From UBA2040 sp965660955 (lineage in GTDB: Bacteria; Bacteroidota; Bacteroidia; Flavobacteriales_D; Crocinitomicaceae), in contig CBFIBY010000001.1 of assembly GCA_965660955.1 (NCBI GenBank), forward strand, positions 1-64,000: 64,000 bases of DNA, written 5' to 3'. Positions 34,247 through 41,783 of this stretch are shown here, piece by piece. The notes under the pieces are model-generated. The model was not told where the DNA came from. It saw only the letters and a program-made list of their open reading frames with translations, and made no database searches. The position numbers and the translations under genes were made by a program. The stretch's first letter is position 1; each line of letters opens with the position of its first letter.

Positions 34247-34633
34247 CTATGGTTCGAAAGTGACTGTCTTAACAGAGGTGTTGTGCACGCGAACTCTAAA
34301 TCCAGCTGCTTCTCCGTACTCCTGACCTTTCTTTACAATAACGTCAAATACACCAACAGGGTTGTCTTCTCCTGCAGCTGCGAAATAATCTTCCATTGGG
34401 AATTGTGCAAATCCTGATGAATTTGTCAACAAGGTATCTACATAAGCTACAGTAGTTGTAGCATTTTCAACATCGCCAATGATAATCACTTTGGCACCTT
34501 CAACCAATTGGTCGTTAGCACTTCGTACATATACCTTCGCGAATGACGGGTCCTTATTTTTACAAGATTGTAAAAAGCCAATTGAAACGGCTAAAAGCCC
34601 AATTAAACTGAGTGTATAAAGCGATTTTTTCAT
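34247..34633 (-). CDS. Small lipoprotein, paralogue B
   Basis: 128 residues: MKKSLYTLSLIGLLAVSIGFLQSC lipoprotein signal. SFAKVYVRSANDQLVEGAKVIIIGD parallels paralogue A (TFAKIYVRDANNSLVSGVKVILYGE), as does VDTLLTNSSGFAQFPMEDY. First gene of the pair, preceded by a TATCTTTG element (34664-34657), with 20 bp to paralogue A. Confidence 0.8.
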   Translation of the reverse strand: MKKSLYTLSLIGLLAVSIGFLQSCKNKDPSFAKVYVRSANDQLVEGAKVIIIGDVENATTTVAYVDTLLTNSSGFAQFPMEDYFAAAGEDNPVGVFDVIVKKGQEYGEAAGFRVRVHNTSVKTVTFEP

Positions 34634-34656
34634 ATTCTGCTCAAAATTAGTGCCTC

Positions 34657-34664
34657 CAAAGATA
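34657..34664 (-). promoter_or_regulatory. -7 element of the tandem lipoprotein operon
   Basis: TATCTTTG on the minus strand, a full TAnnTTTG match, 23 bp before the first lipoprotein ATG. Confidence 0.45.
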
Positions 34665-34713
34665 AACTATTTTTTATTAATCCCTTACAGAAGGGTAATT
34701 TCCTTAAATTCTT

Positions 34714-34721
34714 TAACTTCG
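34714..34721 (+). promoter_or_regulatory. -7-like element (TAnnTTCG variant) before pheS
   Basis: TAACTTCG about 100 bp before the pheS ATG, leaving a 90-95-nt leader. No obvious leader peptide, T-box or attenuator was recognised in it. Confidence 0.3.
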
Positions 34722-34821
34722 CAAACAATCGGATAACGTATTATAAGTGTAACAATTTTACGCTTCTAAAAGTTACAGGTGGTAGAATAAAAATTGCTCA
34801 TAAACAATTGATTAAGCAAAA

Positions 34822-35841
34822 ATGAAGGAGAAGATTGCCCAGATTCGCGAAAAATTGCAGGCTGAATCCATTAAAAACAAAGAAGCGCTTGAGGCTTTTC
34901 GTATCCAGTATTTAGGGACGAAAGGAGTCATGAAGCAGCTCTTTGGTGAGCTAAAAGAAGTGGCTAATGAGCATAAAAAGGAGGCGGGTCAACAGTTGAA
35001 TAAGCTGCGTATGGACTTGGAAGCGATTTATGAAAAGCACAAAGACGCTCTCGAAGAAGCAAACGAATCTGAAAACAAAATTGATTTAACACGTCCTGCC
35101 GAAGACGCAAATATAGGTTCTCGACACCCACTATCATTGGTGCGAAGTGAAATCATTGAAATATTCTCTCGTATTGGGTATTCCGTTTCGGAAGGGCCTG
35201 AAATAGAAGATGATTGGCACAATTTCTCTGCACTAAATTTTCCGCCAGAACATCCAGCTAGGGACATGCAAGACACCTTCTTCATTGAAAAAGGAGAGAA
35301 GGAAATGGCTTTGAGAACGCACACGTCATCAGTTCAGGTTCGCGTAATGGAAAACGAAAAACCACCGATTCGCACGATTTCTCCAGGTAGAGTTTATCGA
35401 AACGAAGCAATTTCGGCACGAGCGCATTGTTTCTTCCACCAAATTGAAGGTTTATATATTGACAAGAAAGTTTCCTTTGCCGATTTGAAACAAACACTTT
35501 CCTATTTTGCGAAAGAACTATTCGGTGATAAAGCACAAATTCGATTAAGGCCATCTTATTTCCCTTTCACAGAACCATCTGCAGAGGTAGATGTTTCTTG
35601 TACGATTTGTAGCGGAAAAGGCTGTAATGTATGTAAATACACAGGGTGGCTAGAAATTTTAGGATGTGGAATGGTTGATCCAGCTGTTTTAGAAGCTAGC
35701 GGAATTGACCCGAATGAATACAGTGGATTTGCTTTCGGAATGGGTGTTGAACGTATAGCCCAATTAAAATATAAAGTGAACGATCTTCGTTTATATAGTG
35801 AGAACGACATCCGTTTTCTAAAACAATTTACAGCAGGATAG
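34822..35841 (+). CDS. pheS: Phenylalanine--tRNA ligase alpha subunit
   Basis: 339-residue class II synthetase subunit. Residues 1-90 form the coiled-coil tRNA-binding arm. Then come the class II core with PGRVYRNEAISARAHCFFHQIEG (motif 2), LRPSYFPFTEPSAEVDVSC, and GFAFGMGVERIAQLKY (motif 3). A C-x2-C-x-G-x-G-C-x2-C segment (SCTICSGKGCNVCKY) near residue 255 looks like a metal-binding insertion seen in many family members. pheT is not adjacent in this window. Confidence 0.96.
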   Translation: MKEKIAQIREKLQAESIKNKEALEAFRIQYLGTKGVMKQLFGELKEVANEHKKEAGQQLNKLRMDLEAIYEKHKDALEEANESENKIDLTRPAEDANIGSRHPLSLVRSEIIEIFSRIGYSVSEGPEIEDDWHNFSALNFPPEHPARDMQDTFFIEKGEKEMALRTHTSSVQVRVMENEKPPIRTISPGRVYRNEAISARAHCFFHQIEGLYIDKKVSFADLKQTLSYFAKELFGDKAQIRLRPSYFPFTEPSAEVDVSCTICSGKGCNVCKYTGWLEILGCGMVDPAVLEASGIDPNEYSGFAFGMGVERIAQLKYKVNDLRLYSENDIRFLKQFTAG

Positions 35842-35842
35842 T

Positions 35843-36222
35843 ATGGGTTGGTTTTCATCAAAAGAAGAAAAGAATACACCCCAAATTCCTTGGCAAAAGC
35901 TGACTGAGCCAACACAATTGACGGAAATTTTGGGAAATAAATCAGGGGAAAAGCATATTCTTTTTAAACACAGCACACGTTGTAGTATTTCTGCCATGGC
36001 ATTGAGTCGTTTTCAAAAAGAATGGGATGAGGAATTTGGTGATGTTCATGTTTGGTATTTAGACCTGATCAGTTACCGCGACATCTCGAATCAAATTGAA
36101 GAAAAAACGGGTGTGCAACATCAGTCGCCACAGGCCATTGCGATACAAAATGGTGAGGTAAAGTATTCGGCTTCTCATAACNNNNNNNNNNTAGTATTAA
36201 ACAAGCCATAAAAAGTTTCTAA
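35843..36222 (+). CDS. ytxJ: Bacillithiol-system redox-active protein YtxJ, crossed by an assembly gap
   Basis: Thioredoxin-like YtxJ (DUF2847) family: HILFKHSTRCSISAMAL carries the conserved single Cys, and VWYLDLISYRDISNQIEEKTGVQHQSPQ is typical. Ten N bases at 36182-36191 fall after SASHN. Past the gap, a shifted frame reads SIKQAIKSF and stops at 36222, 2 bp before the next ATG, exactly like a YtxJ C-terminus. The frame implied by ten N gives an implausible VLNKP end. So the gap length is not really ten. Confidence 0.8.
36182..36191. other. Assembly gap (10 N)
   Basis: Run of ten N inside ytxJ. Restoring the family-like C-terminus requires a gap length of 3n+2, so ten is a placeholder. 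Confidence 0.98.
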
Positions 36223-36224
36223 GG

Positions 36225-37295
36225 ATGAAGAAGTACATAATTATTGGCTTGATTGTATTAGTTGGAATTGCTTTCATCTGGAAGACATGGCCGGACAATC
36301 CAATTGAAGACCCAGCTGTATTCACGTTCAAAGAAAACCTTGCAACAGAGTGGAACAATGAAATTGACATCGTCTTTGAAGTAAAAGCAAATGACCTTGA
36401 GAAAATAGAGTTGGTCTACAACGACAGCATTTTCAAAACGTATAGCAATCCTAAAAAAGGGAAAATTACCTATAAATTCAACGCCAGTTACTATGGTTTA
36501 GGAACCAAAAACTTAAGCTTAGTCAGCACGCGAAGTGATGGAACGCGAGCTTCAGATGATCGTTTGGTACGGATTGTTTCGGACATTAAACCTGAAGTTT
36601 GGACTTTGTCAATTCAGAATACTTTTCCTCATAACACGGCACATTTTACGCAAGGACTTGAGTTTGATGGCAATACATTGTATCAAGGAACGGGAGACCC
36701 GCGTCACGACGGTTCAACTTTGGTCGGCCCGATTAATTTAGCAACAGGAGAATACATCAAGAAAATAGGTTTAGACGCCACTCATTTTGGTGAAGGAATT
36801 ACCATACTTGGCGACAAAATATATCAATTGACCTATACCACAGGAAAGTGTTTTATCTATGACAAAAACACCCTTGAATTGATTGATGAAAAGACCTATC
36901 ATGGCGAAGGCTGGGGTTTGTGCAACGATGGAGAGTTTTTATACATGTCGGATGGATCAGAAAGAATAACAAGACGTGACCCCAATACTTTCCAGATTCT
37001 TGAAACGATCGAAGTCGCTGATAACAATAGAACGATACAAGCCTTAAATGAATTGGAATTTGCCGATGGTTTGATTTATGCCAACGTTTGGCAAACGAAT
37101 GCCATTCTTGTCATTCAGCCCGAAAACGGAAAAATAGTTGCCGTGATCAACGCTACAGAACTTGAAAGCCTAGGTCAAAATGGTGGTGATGTTTTGAACG
37201 GGATTGCTTACAATGAAACCAATCAACGGTTTTATGTTACAGGAAAATATTGGAGTAAAATATTTGAGATTACGATTTCTAAACCAGCGCTTTAA
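36225..37295 (+). CDS. Glutaminyl-peptide cyclotransferase (plant-type glutamine cyclotransferase family)
   Basis: 356 residues with an N-terminal membrane anchor/signal (about 4-20, YIIIGLIVLVGIAFIWK). After an Ig-like domain (about 30-110) comes a five-bladed propeller domain with NTFPHNTAHFTQGLEFDG, LYQGTGDPRHDGSTLVG, EGWGLCNDGEFLYMSDGS and GGDVLNGIAYN, the hallmark segments of the family. It converts N-terminal Gln to pyroglutamate on exported proteins. The gene is 2 bp after ytxJ and 6 bp from the convergent hemL end. Confidence 0.9.
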   Translation: MKKYIIIGLIVLVGIAFIWKTWPDNPIEDPAVFTFKENLATEWNNEIDIVFEVKANDLEKIELVYNDSIFKTYSNPKKGKITYKFNASYYGLGTKNLSLVSTRSDGTRASDDRLVRIVSDIKPEVWTLSIQNTFPHNTAHFTQGLEFDGNTLYQGTGDPRHDGSTLVGPINLATGEYIKKIGLDATHFGEGITILGDKIYQLTYTTGKCFIYDKNTLELIDEKTYHGEGWGLCNDGEFLYMSDGSERITRRDPNTFQILETIEVADNNRTIQALNELEFADGLIYANVWQTNAILVIQPENGKIVAVINATELESLGQNGGDVLNGIAYNETNQRFYVTGKYWSKIFEITISKPAL

Positions 37296-37301
37296 CGACT
37301 T

Positions 37302-38594
37302 TTAAAACACTTCGTCAAGCGCATCGCAAAATGCCGAAATGGCTGTATCTAGAATTTCTTTTGTGTGGGCTTGAGATATAAAACCAACCTCATATCCACT
37401 TGGCCCGATGTAAATTCCGCGTTCCAATAAAGCGTTAAAAAGCTTTCTAAATTCTTTCATATCCGCATTGATTCTAGCGCTCTCTCGTATTGTAGTTTTA
37501 CCATCAAAGGACAACCAGAAAATAGAACCAATCGTTACGATCTGGAAATCATATGTTTTCGTTTGCGCATGCCTGTTGATGGCATTCACAAAATATTCAG
37601 TCCTTTCAAGTTGACCTTCGTAAAATCCAGGCTTTGCACATTCTTTTAATTGAGCAATTCCTGCCGCCATTGCTACGGGGTTTCCACTCAAGGTTCCTGC
37701 TTGATAAACAGGTCCGTCAGGCGAAACAAAAGACATGAGTTCGTTGCTTGCTCCATAGGCTCCGACGGGTAATCCTCCACCGATAATTTTTCCGTAAGTG
37801 ATAATATCTGGTTTAATGTCGTATAGTCCGGCAGCTCCTGTAAACCCTACTCGAAAACCTGAAATAACTTCATCAAAAAGTAGTAGAATGTTATTTTCTG
37901 TACAAAGCTTTCGTAATTCCAACAAGAAGGTTTTTTCTTGTAACAAGAGACCATTATTGGCAGGGATGGGCTCAATCACTGCACAAGCGAGGTCGTCTTT
38001 GTTTTCAGCAATACAAGCGCGTAAAGCGTCTATATCATTTAAAGGAAGAACCAAGGTTTCGTTTGCAAAACTTTCTGGAACACCTGCGGAAGAAGAAGTA
38101 CCTAAAGTAGCTAAACCTGAACCAGCTTCGACCATCAATGAATCAACATGACCATGATAGCAACCAACAAACTTTAGCAATTTATCCTTATTCGTTACTC
38201 CACGAGCGAGACGAATCGCGCTCATAACAGCTTCGGTTCCTGAAGAAACGAAACGCATTTTTTCAAGAAAAGGGTTGTTCGAAATAACTAATTCCGCCAA
38301 CTCACTTTCCAAACGAGTAGGTGCACCAAAGCTAGAACCATTGTTCATAGCTTCCATTACCGCTTGATAAACGCTTTCATTTCGGTGTCCTAAAATGAGT
38401 GGACCCCAAGAACAACAAAAGTCAATAAACTCATTTCCATCTTCATCCCAGACTTTCGCGCCTTTACCTTTTTTAAAAAATAGAGGGGCACCGTCAACAG
38501 ACTTAAACGCTCTGACCGGAGAATTTACCCCGCCAGGAAATAAAGTTTTTGCTTTTTCGAAGAGTTCTTCAGAATTTGTTCGGTTGATAGACAT
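37302..38594 (-). CDS. hemL: Glutamate-1-semialdehyde 2,1-aminomutase
   Basis: 430-residue PLP enzyme (class III aminotransferase) making 5-aminolevulinate in the C5 haem pathway. Start MSINRTNSEELFEKAKTLFPGGVNSPVRAF is typical. The PLP lysine lies in DIITYGKIIGGGLPVGAYG; the gate-loop SGTLSGNPVAMAAG and FVSSGTEAVMSAIRLAR are present. The length is normal. Monocistronic, divergent from the small hydrolase gene. Confidence 0.96.
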   Translation of the reverse strand: MSINRTNSEELFEKAKTLFPGGVNSPVRAFKSVDGAPLFFKKGKGAKVWDEDGNEFIDFCCSWGPLILGHRNESVYQAVMEAMNNGSSFGAPTRLESELAELVISNNPFLEKMRFVSSGTEAVMSAIRLARGVTNKDKLLKFVGCYHGHVDSLMVEAGSGLATLGTSSSAGVPESFANETLVLPLNDIDALRACIAENKDDLACAVIEPIPANNGLLLQEKTFLLELRKLCTENNILLLFDEVISGFRVGFTGAAGLYDIKPDIITYGKIIGGGLPVGAYGASNELMSFVSPDGPVYQAGTLSGNPVAMAAGIAQLKECAKPGFYEGQLERTEYFVNAINRHAQTKTYDFQIVTIGSIFWLSFDGKTTIRESARINADMKEFRKLFNALLERGIYIGPSGYEVGFISQAHTKEILDTAISAFCDALDEVF

Positions 38595-38629
38595 ATATAA
38601 ACTTTTGGACCGTAAAGATAAGGGTTTTG

Positions 38630-38637
38630 TATCTTTG
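38630..38637 (+). promoter_or_regulatory. Promoter -7 element before the alpha/beta hydrolase gene
   Basis: TATCTTTG with a TTTG 22 bp upstream (38604-38607), fitting the Bacteroidota -33/-7 spacing. The leader to the ATG at 38733 would be about 90 nt. Confidence 0.4.
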
Positions 38638-38732
38638 AATCGACATATAAAAGGCCGGATTTTCGTTAAACTAGGCTAAAAAACAAGTAATGCTAAACTG
38701 GACTTATCGGTTCAATTTTTGAAAGAGGAAGT

Positions 38733-39266
38733 ATGAAAAAACCGCACTTAATTATTCTGTCTGACATACATGGAAAATCAGATAATGATTGGATTGGCTT
38801 TTACATAGATAAACTGTCTCTTCATTTTCAATTAGAATATTTGGACAGTGTATCTTTAGCTGAACTATCAGCAAAGAACAATTCAAAAGTAGAAACCCAT
38901 GCGCAACTTATCAGCGGAGGAATTGATCAAGCAGTTTCAAATCTGATGAAATTAAGACATAAGAACACCTTCATATTAGCTTTCAGCATTGGAGGCACAA
39001 TAGCTTGGAAAGCAGCGCTCAAAGGGTTTTCAGTTCATAAGCTTGTTGCCGTTTCTTCCACCCGGCTTAGAAAAGAATATCAAAAACCAAAATGTGAAAT
39101 TGAATTGTATTTTGGAGAAAGCGATATGAACAGGCCAAAGGATGAATGGTTTGAGGAAATTGAATTGCAACCAACTATATTTCGAAGTAAAAATCACGAA
39201 ATGTATCATGAACAAGACATAGCCGAAACGATAATTTCGAATTTCTTAGAATCGATTCAAGTTTAA
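38733..39266 (+). CDS. Alpha/beta-hydrolase-like protein
   Basis: 177 residues. Segment NTFILAFSIGGTIAWKAAL (about residues 76-94) fits the nucleophile elbow G/A-x-S-x-G-G, with Ser as nucleophile, in a small alpha/beta-hydrolase fold; a late His (KNHEMYHE) may complete the site. The substrate is unknown. The N-terminal SDIHG resembles a phosphoesterase motif, but no other phosphoesterase motif follows. Confidence 0.6.
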   Translation: MKKPHLIILSDIHGKSDNDWIGFYIDKLSLHFQLEYLDSVSLAELSAKNNSKVETHAQLISGGIDQAVSNLMKLRHKNTFILAFSIGGTIAWKAALKGFSVHKLVAVSSTRLRKEYQKPKCEIELYFGESDMNRPKDEWFEEIELQPTIFRSKNHEMYHEQDIAETIISNFLESIQV

Positions 39267-39279
39267 AATAAGCGCAAAA

Positions 39280-39309
39280 AAAATGAGCACCATTTCTGAT
39301 GCTCATTTT
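39280..39309. terminator. Bidirectional terminator
   Basis: AAAATGAGCA / TGCTCATTTT, a 10-bp perfect stem with a 10-nt loop, flanked by A and T runs, between convergent genes ending at 39266 and 39326. Confidence 0.8.
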
Positions 39310-39325
39310 CTGTATTAGTAGGCAA

Positions 39326-41014
39326 CTATTTTTTAACAATCGCAATTGTTTCAACAGAATTTACCGTTGAGATTGTAACAAAGTATTTTCCAGCATCTAA
39401 AGTTGAAATATCAACTGAATTATTATTGGCCGTTTGATTAAGCACAACTTTTCCTGTGATGTCCGTCACAACAATATTCGCTTGAGCAATATTTTCTCCT
39501 TGAATCATTAAGATGTCTGATGCAGGGTTCGGATAAACAACGAATGAATTGGCTTGATTTTCATTAATATTCAAACCGGATGTTGTTGGTAATTCGATCA
39601 AAGCGCCACCTGTTGGCAATGCTACCCACAATCCGAATCCTGGTCCGTTTGAGTTCATTGAAGGATCTAAGAATCCAGAAGCAACCACTACCAATGCAGC
39701 ATCGGTTAATCCTAGAGTAGCTAAGGGTGCTTGGTAAGCAGCAACGGTTGTCGTATTGTTTTGATCTTGAACGTTTAGCGTATAATCTGCTGTTGGCAAC
39801 TCTAAGTAGCCAGCAAACTGACCGTAAGAGGCGTTATCTACAATAGTTCCTGCAGTTGTTTCAACTACATCTACTGTTGGCGCATCTGTAGAACCATGGA
39901 CAACCAACACGTCCGTGTTTCCCGTCATTGCAGCCATTTCTCTTCCCATGTTGAATATATCCAATCCGAAAGGTTGTGCAGGGGAATAACCAGTTGTGCT
40001 TACGATTCCATTTGCCACAACTACATATGTTTCACCAGCCGTTAGCGTTACTGGAAAAGTAGCGATACTTTGCGATGCCATTGTACTTGACGCTGGAGCA
40101 ACTCCAATGGTAACTTGTGTTCCCGCTGGAGCATCAATAAACGGTGAGGCATTTCTGAAGTCAAAATCGTCAAGCAATAATGTATTGTCTAACCAGATAT
40201 CAACTGAAGATGCTGCTGCGTCTGCTGAGTTGTGTATGATTTGAACACGAGCCGTTGTAGCAGCAGGTGCCGCTGGCAATTCAATTAGATTTCCTCCCAT
40301 AGGAAGTGCAACCCATAATCCGAATGCCGGTCCGTTAGAATTCATAGATGGATCAAGAAATCCTGATGCTACGACTACAAGAGCGCTGTCTGCTAATCCC
40401 AAAGTTGCTAGTGGAGCTTGGTAAGAAGCAACGGTAGTCATTCCTGTCATGTCTTGAACATCTAAGATGTAATCAGATGTTCCTAATTCAAGGTAGCCCG
40501 CGAAATCACCATAAGATGCATCGTCTACGATTGTTCCTGCAGGAACAGATGATTCAAATACATCAACCGTTGGAGCATCCGTTGAACCATGGCATACGAG
40601 TACGTCGGTGTTTCCAGCCATTGTAGCCGCTTCACGTCCCATGTTGTAAATATCCAATCCGAAAGTTTGAGTTGGTGTGTATCCCGAAGGACTCACAATA
40701 CCATTCGCTACGACCACGTATGTTTCACCAGCCGTTAATGTTATTGGAAATGTAGCAATACTTTGCGAAGACATTGTACTTGTTGAAGGGGCAACACCAA
40801 TTGTTACCTGTGTCCCTGCTGGAGCATCTATAAAAGGTGACGCTGTGCGAAAGGCGAAATCATCAATCAATAATGTGTTGTCTAACCAAATATCTACAGT
40901 TGCTGCTGCAGCATCTGCCGAATTGTGGATTACTTGCACACGCGCTGTTTGAGCGAATGAAGTTGCACTGAATAAAAGTGCGATTGTTGCAATAAAAAGT
41001 TTAACTTGTTTCAT
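39326..41014 (-). CDS. T9SS-exported DUF4397 protein with large internal duplication
   Basis: 562 residues: signal peptide (to about 21), two long near-identical repeats (about 22-248 and 254-480), each starting ARVQ-IHNSADAAA-VDIWLDNTLL and including a second DUF4397-like half (HGSTDAPTVDV), then a T9SS type A sorting domain (about 490-562; VVYPNPASDILMIQGENI, ending ETIAIVKK). DUF4397 domains are beta sandwiches of unknown role in surface proteins. The protein is secreted through the type IX system and probably anchored to the cell surface. Confidence 0.9.
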   Translation of the reverse strand: MKQVKLFIATIALLFSATSFAQTARVQVIHNSADAAAATVDIWLDNTLLIDDFAFRTASPFIDAPAGTQVTIGVAPSTSTMSSQSIATFPITLTAGETYVVVANGIVSPSGYTPTQTFGLDIYNMGREAATMAGNTDVLVCHGSTDAPTVDVFESSVPAGTIVDDASYGDFAGYLELGTSDYILDVQDMTGMTTVASYQAPLATLGLADSALVVVASGFLDPSMNSNGPAFGLWVALPMGGNLIELPAAPAATTARVQIIHNSADAAASSVDIWLDNTLLLDDFDFRNASPFIDAPAGTQVTIGVAPASSTMASQSIATFPVTLTAGETYVVVANGIVSTTGYSPAQPFGLDIFNMGREMAAMTGNTDVLVVHGSTDAPTVDVVETTAGTIVDNASYGQFAGYLELPTADYTLNVQDQNNTTTVAAYQAPLATLGLTDAALVVVASGFLDPSMNSNGPGFGLWVALPTGGALIELPTTSGLNINENQANSFVVYPNPASDILMIQGENIAQANIVVTDITGKVVLNQTANNNSVDISTLDAGKYFVTISTVNSVETIAIVKK

Positions 41015-41128
41015 AATAAATTGATTTTGTTTAATGTTTTGCGCTATTTGTTAAACAGAAAGACAATTTGAAGCATGAAATAGTTGATAAACAGTGCGTT
41101 AAAAAAAGTTAATCAATTCCACGAATAA

Positions 41129-41737
41129 ATGAAACTATTTGATTTTGAGGAAGATAAGAATAAGAACTATTTACCGAGAGATGGTGAAGTAAATTACTAT
41201 GGAAAAGTATTTCAACACAAAGAAGCAGAATTTTACTTCGAGCGATTATTAGAAACGATTGCGTGGAAAAAGGATGTGGCTGTAATCTTTGGCAAACGAA
41301 TAGAAACCAAACGAAAAGTAGCATGGTATGCAGATCAACCTTTTGATTACACGTACTCCAATAATACAAAAAGAGCATTATTGTGGACGGAAGAACTGCG
41401 TAACCTCAAGTCAAGTATCGAAAATGAAACAGGAGAAACCTTCAATTCTTGCTTGTTGAATCTATATCACGACGGCTCTGAAGGAATGGCTTGGCACAGT
41501 GATGGAGAGAAAGATTTAAAGAAAAATGGAGCGATTGCCTCTCTTAGTTTTGGAGCGGAACGAAAATTTGCTTTCAAGCATAAAGCAACGAAAGAAACTG
41601 TTTCATTGGAACTAGAACACGGAAGCCTATTGGTCATGAAAGGTGAATGTCAAAGTCATTGGTTGCATAGACTGCCGCCAACAAAAAAGGTTTTTAGACC
41701 AAGAATCAACTTAACTTTTCGCACTATCGAGCATTAA
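41129..41737 (+). CDS. alkB: AlkB-type 2-oxoglutarate/Fe(II)-dependent DNA dealkylase
   Basis: 202 residues; double-stranded beta-helix dioxygenase repairing 1-methyladenine/3-methylcytosine. Iron ligands H-x-D in MAWHSDGEKD (about 129) and distal His in CQSHWLHRLPP (about 181), and 2-oxoglutarate Arg in RPRINLTFR, are in place; SFGAERKFAFKHK is also typical. It resembles the ALKBH2/3-like bacterial class rather than E. coli AlkB. With ogt it gives this region two direct-reversal DNA repair enzymes. Confidence 0.9.
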   Translation: MKLFDFEEDKNKNYLPRDGEVNYYGKVFQHKEAEFYFERLLETIAWKKDVAVIFGKRIETKRKVAWYADQPFDYTYSNNTKRALLWTEELRNLKSSIENETGETFNSCLLNLYHDGSEGMAWHSDGEKDLKKNGAIASLSFGAERKFAFKHKATKETVSLELEHGSLLVMKGECQSHWLHRLPPTKKVFRPRINLTFRTIEH

Positions 41738-41739
41738 AA

Positions 41740-41769
41740 AAGGAGTCCTAGTTTTCACCAAGACTCCTT
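41740..41769. terminator. Terminator between alkB and the T9SS cargo gene
   Basis: AAGGAGTC / GACTCCTT, an 8-bp stem with a 14-nt loop, preceded by an A run and followed by T-rich bases; it suits both convergent genes. Confidence 0.65.
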
Positions 41770-41783
41770 ATTATTACATTCTT

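Noticed and set aside
34722..34821. Leader before pheS considered as a T-box or Phe attenuator
   Set aside because: No Phe-rich leader peptide, T-box sequence or terminator/antiterminator pair could be recognised.
38733..38780. SDIHG at the N-terminus suggesting a calcineurin-like phosphoesterase
   Set aside because: No GD-x-x-D, GNHD or later His motifs follow; the alpha/beta-hydrolase nucleophile elbow is a better fit.
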